From: Apostichopus californicus
Lineage: Eukaryota; Echinodermata; Holothuroidea; Aspidochirotida; Stichopodidae
DNA length: 25,630 nucleotides
Direction: 5' to 3'
Assembly (NCBI GenBank): GCA_020650975.1
Contig: JAIPMN010001419.1
Location: 1,402 to 27,031, forward strand
Made by a program: the position numbers and the translations under genes. Below the pieces are notes generated by a model. That model ran no database searches, was not told the DNA's origin, and saw only the letters and a list, made by a program, of their open reading frames with translations. Each line of letters starts with the position of its first letter. Position 1 is the stretch's first letter. Shown piece after piece: positions 18,469 to 25,630 of this stretch.

Positions 18469-18615
18469 TATGAAAAACAAAATTATTACTATGAAAAACA
18501 AAATTTTTACTACGGAAAACAAAATTTTTAATATGAAAAACAAAATTTTTAATATGAAAAACAAAATTCTTACAACGAAAAACAAAATTATTAAAACGAC
18601 ATACAAAATTTTGTT
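18469..18615 (+). repeat. 21-bp tandem repeat, about seven copies
   Basis: The unit is close to TATGAAAAACAAAATTTTTA plus one base, repeated from 18469 at 21-bp steps. It is followed by an inverted-sense piece (TTTTGTTTTTCGTAGTAAAT, about 18612-18632). Because 21 is a multiple of three, the repeat opens frames of more than 90 codons on both strands (Met-Lys-Asn-Lys-Ile on +, Leu-Phe-Phe on -). These are not genes. Confidence 0.85.
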
Positions 18616-20569
18616 TTTCGTAGTAAATATTTTGTTTTTGTTTTTAATTTTGTTTTCTTCTATATCCGTGTTTTGTTGTTGTTTTTTTGCCATGGCCGTG
18701 TTAGTCTTCCGTAGTTTTGTTCCGGTCACTGGACAGAATAATTAAGTTATAGACATGTGTGATATGATGTGATGTCTCTATTACAGTAAGCATTGATGGT
18801 TTAGTTCATCTAATCCAGGAGATTTGAGAGGGTCTTTATGTCTTCAACTTGACCCAATATTCTCTATTTTGAGAGAGGGCTTAACTGGAACTTGGTCCTG
18901 GCATTTGTCTTCCTCTCTAAAGGGAGAGGGATCTGTTTTTAGAAATCTGGCCTGTTCTTCTATCTATAGGTCTGCAGCTGTATTTGTAGACATGGCACTG
19001 TCCCCCTGTTCTAAAGAGCACTTTCTTTCTTGAGTCACCAAATCCCATCCCCCCCCCCCCACCCACACCCCAGGTGGTATTGAAATGAGAAATAAACCAT
19101 GCAGAGTCAATGATCAGTCTCCTTTTTACTTATATTTTATATTTGTTGGGGGGGGGGATGTTGGGGCCAGTGTCTTATAGTGAGGGAAGGGGAGTTTATG
19201 GCAAGGCATGGCAGGTATAGTATAGATATAAATTATAATCCTTGGTAATTCAATAGAGGCAATTCAATAAAGGCGGAAATACAGGCATTTAAAAGTAGCA
19301 AATACTTGAAAATAAGTCGTACAGGAAACCAAAGTATATATGCAGGCACATGATTGTTTGAAATTGTGTTTTTTTTGGTGCTGAAAAGGTCAAAATATAA
19401 TATGCTATAGCAAGGGAGCCTGCCATATCAGAGGGAATTCCATGTGACTCTATATTCATACAGTGCAAATACTGCAATTAAAACTGCTACACGACAACAA
19501 AATTTGGAATCAGAAAATTCATTATACTTTTCTTTTGAGCCATACTGTTAACTTTTCTTTATCAGTCAATGCTTTAGCAGTGCACATTGAATGTTTCTCT
19601 GGCAGTCATTGTGTGTTGCCGGGATCTCTCCGTAATTAATTTGAGTTGAATATTGATCAGTAATTCGCGTTCTTTAGTCTGGCTTATTATAATTATGAAT
19701 TAAAAGATGTGTTCTTTATTTCACTCGCACACCTGTGTTCTATTTATAACAAAAGAAATAAGAATTTGAAAATAACGTGTGAATGAAGACACATGAAGGT
19801 GTGAACATTTACCTATTCCTTGTTTATTTCCATACTGAAACACCGTTAATTATTATGTATGTGTTTATTGTGTATGATAAAGGCTGTTGTACTTTTGTGT
19901 ACTTTGTTTTAGTGATTGGTGGAGAGAGGCCACTGATATCAAAAGCTGAACTTTTCCATTTTATTTGAACTTTAAATTGCTGCCATATCAGATGAGTTGA
20001 AACAGTATATTGAACCAATTTCAGCATTTATTGTCTGAAACGGTATTAAAAAAAATATGTTAGATATTATAAGATACTGTATGTGTTATGTGTCAGAGAC
20101 GGTGTTCATAGTATTGACCATTTGAACTAAGATGTGAGTAGCAAAGGGCCCTGTTTGAATAGTAGGGGTGGAGGCGGGGAACAGAGGGTTGGAGGTGAGT
20201 AGGTAGCTGCAGTATGGTCCTTGAAGCAACTTTTTGTAAAAATTTACATTTTTTAGTTTCTGATTTTGTGTTGATATTGTAAGTTTTGATGCTATTTAAC
20301 ATCCCATGGTACAATAGCCCGGCAATTCAACTTTACGTTTTATTTCTGTAATTAATAACATTTCAATTTGGGTGCAAATTTTGTGGATCTTCCATTTACA
20401 TGATATTTAACTTTCAATTTGCATATATATTGGTCTGCCATTTTTTTTTAAAAGTTAACTGAGCAAAGAAAGGGGATGAAACAGCTTTTCTTTCTTCTTC
20501 TTTTTTTCTTTTTTCTTTGTTCTTTTCTCTTTCCTTCTTCTTCTTACTTATCCTATGTATTCTTTCGTT
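18616..20569. other. intron 2, nothing recognised
   Basis: No exon or identifiable transposon. It has C and G runs at 19050-19062 and 19147-19156. Short open frames (for example 18824-19033, 19783-19968) have no similarity and no splice context fitting CERK. Confidence 0.5.
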
Positions 20570-20579
20570 TATTCTTTGT

Positions 20580-20692
20580 AAAGGGGGACTGCACGTAAAA
20601 GCTCTGCCTCTTCAGTCCTCCTCCACCTCCTTACAATTTAATTATTCACCATTGTATTTATATTATGTGGAAATAAACCAAACCAAACCAAA
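20580..20692 (+). mobile_element. LINE-like 3' tail
   Basis: AAAGGGGGACTGCACGTAAA, CTCTTCAGTCCTCCTCC, then TTATATTATGTGGAAATAAA and a terminal CCAAA tandem (three units). This is the architecture of CR1-type LINE 3' UTRs in marine invertebrates: a short GC-richer stem region, an AT-rich spacer, then a simple-repeat tail. GGGGGACTG and CAGTCCTCC can pair. No coding part remains, so the assignment is tentative. Confidence 0.4.
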
Positions 20693-23239
20693 GGACTGCA
20701 GAGATAAACTGTGCTGAAGGGTTTAACGATCATGGGTTAATTAGTAAAGTAGGTGAAAAGAGATAATTAAACGGGACATTAGGAAGGAAATAATTGTTTC
20801 CTTCATTCAGTCCTAAAGCTGTTTTCATTTCCTTTCTATCTTTCAATTATCTTTCTTAACTCTATTTGATTTCCGTTGGATCAAGTTAGTTGTCTTTTCA
20901 TCTGTTTAGCTAGTTTTACGTGTCCTTTCTGGATTATGTTTCATTTTGCCTTATTTGAAGAACATCCTGCTACTGTAGGATCATAACAATAAAAAACCTA
21001 TACATTTACGTAGACAGTTTGCAATCTCCAATATTTGTTTATCCATCATACTGTATGAAATCCTAATTACAAACTTACTATTTTGGTATTTAAGATGTCT
21101 AAGATGACACTCTAAAGCAGTGACAATGAAAGTTTTTTATTTTTGTTTTGTATGCCTTTTGCATGTGATACTAATAGAAAAATGAAAATATTTTTGGAAC
21201 TAAATTGCGAATACAGTATCTTATAAAATAATTGCTCATAATTACTTTCAGGTACCATTTCACTTAAATTGGTAGCTCTCCATTAAAAAAAAAAGTAATA
21301 ATATAAAAGTGCTGTTTGGCCAGAAGTTTTAGTTTTCTCTAGCCAATGAAATTTGAGAAACGCCAAATTTTTCATTTTTGGCGTCTAACACACGGCATTG
21401 GCAACCATGGTCAAAGTCCATGGCCCACCTAAGTACCATCTTTTGAGTTTTTCACTAGTATATACCATGTAACCAGTTAAAAAGTTCTTTGATACAGAAC
21501 GAAAAATTATAGAACATTTAACCAGATTACAGATCGGGACAACGAAATAATGTGATCGGTTCTTATGTTTACACAGCTGTCTTGGTCAAATTGGCCTAAA
21601 TTTGATGATCAAGCATATAAGCTGAGATACTTTCATATTGTAATAGTATATATGCAATGGTAAGAAAGAACAGATTGTTCTTCTCGTTGTTGGTGTAATT
21701 CAGAATCATAAAGGATTAGTGGATTTGAAAAGGTGTTTGTTTGATGACAAATGTGTTAAAGGCTATTGAGTGGACTGAGTATAAGATGTCAACCAGCATG
21801 TTGACAGCTCTGTGACTATAATGACTTTATTAACATAACTTCAAGACTTGGGGATTTAGAGTGAACTTGTCAGTCTAGCGGTGACATTCAGTACTCCATG
21901 GCAGCTATAGGGATAGGAGGATTGTTGCTTAAATTGATCCAACCAGTGATGCATGGGTAATGTTGAAGCTAGTGGCACATTTGGACGCCTCTGAAAACTA
22001 GCATAGTCTAAGACCAAGAGGAAATACTTGCCTTTGGCAGGTCAACATGGCTGCATGCCACTGGCATGCCTTAACCAATGGCGCAATGGTTACAGCTTTG
22101 CAAAGTTTAACCGGTAAACCGGAGGGCCAAACCTCTGCTCAGTGGTTAGATTAAGGAGACGAAAGTACATGGAAATGTAGATCTTTTAATTTATCCTCTC
22201 ATCAAAACCACACCTATAATGAGAAATGGAATCTATATCCAAGGATTTTACAAATGAGAGGGGAAAAAAGGTTTTTCATTAAATTGATGGGATACAAAAT
22301 TAGTTGTATTTGGATCAAGCAGTTTACAACTGGCATTGCAGAGAGCCAAATGTTTGTAATTACATACAGTATATATGTATGTCATTACAGGTAGTCATGC
22401 TTATGAGTGCGCATATATTTACATGTATTGCTCAGAATGACACCAAATCACAGTTAACCCACAGTCAGATTCAAGCACTAGAAACGAACGTACAGGCTGT
22501 ACAGTACAGTGTGTATTTTATTCATCTAACTTCGTTCAGTGACTTCAACAGAGCTTTTCTATATGGTCTACTTTTGGGAATTAATCTTTATATCTGAAGC
22601 TATAGTTTTTCTGGTCTTTATAATGGCCAATTCATTAAAGCCTAATTAGTTTGTGGAAAACCTTGTGAGATTATCACCAAGGTTACAGGATCCTAAGATT
22701 ATACCTTGTGAGATTTGGTGGAATCAATTTGAAACCATATTAAAAATATTGTGCTTTTAAATAAAGCAAGTGACAAGAAAAAAATGTCCATAGACTTGGC
22801 AAAGTTTTCCTCTGTTGAGAGCACTTTTACATACAGGCACATGTGCCAAGAAGTGTCAATTTTTGGGGGTTTTTTGGGGTTTTTGTTTTTTTCCAAGTTG
22901 ATGAATCTGCTCTCATGCATCCATGTCAGAATTTTGTGAAGGCTTCATTGTTCTTTCTAACGTTTTTCAGAACATTTTGGGTTTTGGTTGTACCTTTTAA
23001 CAACTAAGTTGGCGGCTTAATTAGCAGGTAAAGGCAGCATGAAAACTGATATGTCATTATCTTCTGAAATCTAGACATATATAGCATGTCCATTTTATTC
23101 CCTCCTATTCGACAGGTTGTCTAATGGACTAATTACAATAATAAATGAAACTATAACATTCTTTCTGTTTTCTCATTTTTACCTGTCTGTATTTCGCTTG
23201 GAATATAAGTTAATGCAGCCGATATTTCTTTCCTTTCAG
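20693..23239 (+). other. intron 2, 3' part with acceptor
   Basis: No exon, RNA gene or recognised repeat. Ends with the acceptor TTTCTTTCCTTTCAG (AG 23238-23239). Short open frames at 22304-22597 and 22751-22939 have no similarity and do not fit the CERK splice phase. Confidence 0.5.
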
Positions 23240-23362
23240 TTAACAGTACCAAAATCTCCCGGTCAGGGAAATGGAAACTCTGCAAGCACTGTATTGTTTG
23301 CTCTTCTCAACAGCAAACTCAAAGTTTGTTGGAGAACATAACTTCTGTTATACAAAAATATG
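23240..23362 (+). CDS. CERK: ceramide kinase-like, coding exon 3 (end of PH-like region)
   Basis: Two bases complete codon 85 (G+TT, Val), then residues 86-125 and one base of codon 126. The acceptor is CCTTTCAG and the donor TATG|GTAAGA. The used frame starts at 23242 and reads NSTKISRSGKWKLCKHCIVC and then SSQQQTQSLLENITSVIQKY. It matches vertebrate CERK (RWKWAQVTFWC, EEQLCHLWLQTLREMLEKL, recalled): a Lys-Trp-Lys strand, a Cys-ended strand, then the long C-terminal helix that closes the PH fold. A different frame of the same DNA stays open longer (23117-23341), but it does not splice and is not the gene. 123 bp, phase 1-1. Confidence 0.85.
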
Positions 23363-23807
23363 GTAAGATTTGTTTTATTTTATTCCTCACTTACCTGTCT
23401 CCACAAGGCTACAGCACTCTCCTTTTACTGTGTCTAAAGCCATAGATAGCAGCCTTGGATGCAACTACTGCCAGTTTTTCCCTTCCTCCCCACCTCCCTC
23501 CTCTCCCCCCCCCCCTCCCCAAAGATATATATTCTGTCACACAAAGTTTTCTAGTCTTATACTTAACTTCTCTTTGTTTCTCATTTGTATTTATCTTTGA
23601 TTACAAACATTTTATAAATTATATAAAATATATATAATTTCCAAAGGTATCCTTTCATGGAGGTTCTAACCTCCCCCACCCCCCCCCAAAAAAAATGTAA
23701 CGTATTCCCTGATGTTGTTGAGGATTTTGTGAAAATAAGAAGAATATTAAACAAACTAGATACTCAGACAGGTACATTACTTGCAAACTGCTTGTTAAAT
23801 GCTTGTT
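23363..23807 (+). other. intron 3, 5' part
   Basis: Low-complexity C/T sequence (23478-23522 and 23672-23692) and AT-rich sequence; no exon seen. Confidence 0.6.
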
Positions 23808-24776
23808 TATATTATTTATTTTTATTTTATTAATTTATTTATTCATTCCAGTATAAATAAACAATTTATAAAGAGGCGTCATAAAATGTAAGCAGGATGA
23901 ATAACTAACATAAAAGGGGGAAATAGGGTTAAGATGATAGGGTATGGTATCTTAGACATCTACAGTACACACACAAAACTTTAACACATAAAACAATATA
24001 ACCAACAGACTTACAACAAACATTCTAAGTCCTCGGATGGAATGTAAAAACAGCGCGGTATATCAAAGAGTTTCTGTAAACTTATGTTCTGTATTTCGGC
24101 AAGATGTGGGGATTTCTTAGATGTCTGTTTGATTTGTGCAGGAGACCTTTTCGTACAGTATAAAAAGGGTGATTCTGATCTCTGTTGATCTTATTAGCCA
24201 TTCTTGTAAACTCAGTTCTTGCAGCAGCATTTACTCATTCTAAAAGTACAATTGTAATCTAAATTAAATATAGCTGATGTGTATTTAAGAAACTTCATTA
24301 TTCTTTCTTTGTCATTTTGCAATATAAAATGGTGTCAGAAAGGCACTGCAGAGATCACATGTGGTAGAATAATAGTATTTTGCTTAAGGAAAGACACAAC
24401 ATAAGCCAAACTAGATACTATATATTATATAATAAATATACTTTGCTTGATACCTTTCATACATGGCAAGATTAGGTCAAACTGTCATCAATGTATACTC
24501 CAGGTACTCAGTTTTGGAGGTCCTAGCCACCTCAGATCCCTCCATAATAATATGTAACCATTTTGATAGAATGAGACCTTCCTGTTATGTTTTAGATTTC
24601 AAAACACATTTCCTTTGATTTTTGGGGGGTTAAGCAATAAATTCTTGCATCTCATGTCAGGACTATGTCATTTACAGAACTTGATAATTTAATTGGTCAG
24701 TTTCAAGAGAGCTCTTAGAAATTTGCATGCTACAGCAGTATCATCAGCATACTTTGTATCAAGCTTTAATTATAAA
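23808..24776 (-). pseudogene. degenerate non-LTR retrotransposon, RT C-terminal half
   Basis: On the - strand, 24762-24716 reads LDTKYADDTAVACK, containing the reverse-transcriptase catalytic YADD box (24751-24740). After a frameshift come recognisable but stop-broken pieces: CLTPQKSKEMCFEI, then VPGVYIDDSLT, HV and KVSSKVY (the usual LGV.ID..L.W..HV...V). Then RNPHILPKYRT and VYRNSLIYRAVFTFHPRT, the typical LINE ORF2 end, stop at TAG 24027-24025. The 3' part runs AT-rich into an AAATAAAT simple repeat (about 23808-23855). Many in-frame stops show it is long dead. A CR1/Jockey-type clade is likely. The 5' end is cut at about 24776. It lies antisense to CERK. Confidence 0.8.
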
Positions 24777-25121
24777 TTGTCCATGTCCTACCAACCCACC
24801 ATCACCCTTCCCTAGCCCCCCCCCCCCCGCCTTGTCCCTTTCACTTCATCAGTATTCAGATGAAAAGCTTATTATTCGACTGACAGGGTCTTTTGTTAAA
24901 TAGCTGTAGGATTATAAAACCTGGGACCCTTCTTCATAACATCTTGAAATAAAAATTCTCATCTGTTCTGGGATGTTTTAACAACAAAAAAGAAGAAGTT
25001 GTTATTATATTATTCTGCAAATTAACACAGAGAAACAATATTTCATCACTTATATATAACCACTCTGTGGTCTTTTCAATAATATTTAAGAACTTTTAAT
25101 GTCTTTTGCTCCACCGTTCAG
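24777..25121 (+). other. intron 3, 3' end
   Basis: A C11-type run lies at about 24817-24828. The stretch ends with the acceptor CTCCACCGTTCAG (AG 25120-25121). No other feature. Confidence 0.6.
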
Positions 25122-25250
25122 TCTCACTCAGACCAAAGCACTTGATGGTAATCATAAACCCCAGAGGAGGAAGATTAAAAGGAGAAAAAATATACCAGAA
25201 ATATGTGGCCAATGTTTTCAACCTTGCTGAAATTAAAACTGATGTCTTTG
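25122..25250 (+). CDS. CERK: ceramide kinase-like, coding exon 4 (start of catalytic domain)
   Basis: Two bases complete codon 126 (Val), then residues 127-168 and one base of codon 169; the donor is TTTG|GTGAGT. The translation contains SLRPKHLMVIINPRGG and GEKIYQKYVANVF, then NLAEIKTDVF. This is the diagnostic opening of the ceramide kinase DAGK-type catalytic domain (human RPKHLLVFINPFGGKGQGKR, recalled): the first beta strand followed by the glycine-rich nucleotide-binding loop. Ceramide kinase phosphorylates ceramide to ceramide-1-phosphate at Golgi and other membranes. In the loop, where NPxGGxGxG is usual, the window has NPRGGRLKG: the middle glycine is Leu. The later GGDG motif and the rest of the kinase lie outside the window. 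CERKL is the main alternative. Confidence 0.92.
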
Positions 25251-25630
25251 GTGAGTACAGTTATAGTCTCCTTAATATATTTTATTTCCTTAATTTTCAT
25301 TACTATTCTTATTTCTTATTTTTGTTCTTATTTTCTTTACATTTCACACACCACTTAACCATGTTGTGGTAATGATAAATATGATGGATAACGTCAAATG
25401 TCAAGGCCCACCCCATCCTCTACCCCCATCCTCTACCCCCCTCCCCCTCCCTAGAACAAAATTAAAAAAATATTTGAAATGACCAAATACATACTTTGAA
25501 CTAGGTAATATTTTATTAAATAATGTTACTAATTACGACCCATTCAAACCCCGTCTAGTGGCATTCTTGTGTTGCCTGTTCATATCTATATTTGCTATTG
25601 TTGTGTTAAGATTCTTAACACCCCTTCCCC
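25251..25630 (+). other. intron 4, 5' part
   Basis: Starts with donor GTGAGT. AT-rich, then CCCCATCCTCTAC repeated twice and a C-rich patch (25403-25453). No further exon before the window edge. Confidence 0.7.

Noticed and set aside
18445..18745. Overlapping 91- and 94-codon frames on opposite strands, one hydrophobic like a membrane protein
   Set aside because: Both come from a 21-bp AT-rich tandem repeat whose period is a multiple of three.
22078..22150. tRNA-like phrase TGGCGCAATGGTTA resembling an A box
   Set aside because: No B box at the right distance and no cloverleaf; treated as chance.
23117..23341. Open + frame across CERK exon 3
   Set aside because: It is in a different frame from the spliced gene and stops before the donor; the frame starting at 23242 matches CERK and joins in phase to both neighbours.
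25251..25372. Continuation of the CERK frame past 25250
   Set aside because: It is intron read-through after a GTGAGT donor; the sequence becomes AT-rich and similarity to CERK ends exactly at the donor.

Overview
The window looks like non-coding-dominated nuclear DNA from a metazoan, most likely an invertebrate deuterostome such as an echinoderm. The reasons are spliced exons with consensus GT/AG borders, large introns, AT-rich sequence broken by long C/G homopolymers, and a dense mixture of degenerate animal transposons (L2/CR1-type LINEs, a hAT-type MITE, a tRNA-like SINE, a probable Penelope-like remnant). The taxonomic call is inference; no single feature fixes the species.

The only recognisable protein-coding gene is the 5' part of a ceramide kinase (CERK-like) gene on the + strand. 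Four coding exons can be joined: 5328-5442 (start codon and N-terminus), 16803-16940 and 23240-23362 (N-terminal PH-like region), and 25122-25250 (start of the diacylglycerol-kinase-type catalytic domain). Every junction is phase 1, so the exons splice into one open frame of 168 complete residues with no adjustment. Introns are about 11.4, 6.3 and 1.8 kb. The rest of the catalytic domain lies beyond the right edge. The first coding exon starts at a splice acceptor (5300), so at least one non-coding 5' exon lies upstream, not located.

Layout. 1-5299: upstream DNA with two tandem copies of a repeat whose head matches the 5' end of U2 snRNA (262-658), decayed simple repeats, a 30-32 bp perfect hairpin flanked by direct repeats (1687-1734), a 22-bp minisatellite (2367-2692) and a candidate MITE (4190-4460). 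Intron 1 (5443-16802) is the repeat-rich part. It holds a mosaic repeat family present at three places, into one copy of which an L2-type LINE fragment and a second tiny hairpin have inserted; about eleven near-identical 14-15 bp motifs over 3 kb (8319-11323); a hAT-like MITE next to a tRNA-like SINE; a probable Penelope fragment; and a foldback element flanked by a 10-bp minisatellite. Intron 2 has a 21-bp tandem repeat and a LINE-like 3' tail. Intron 3 carries an antisense, stop-riddled reverse transcriptase relic.

The strongest candidates for something undescribed are the two hairpins, which share ends of the form CANGGAGCT...AGCTCCNTG and similar flanking duplications; one is confirmed as an insertion by related unoccupied copies in the same window. 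After them come the dispersed GTTTCGGACATCACC-like motif cluster and the U2-headed repeat dimer.
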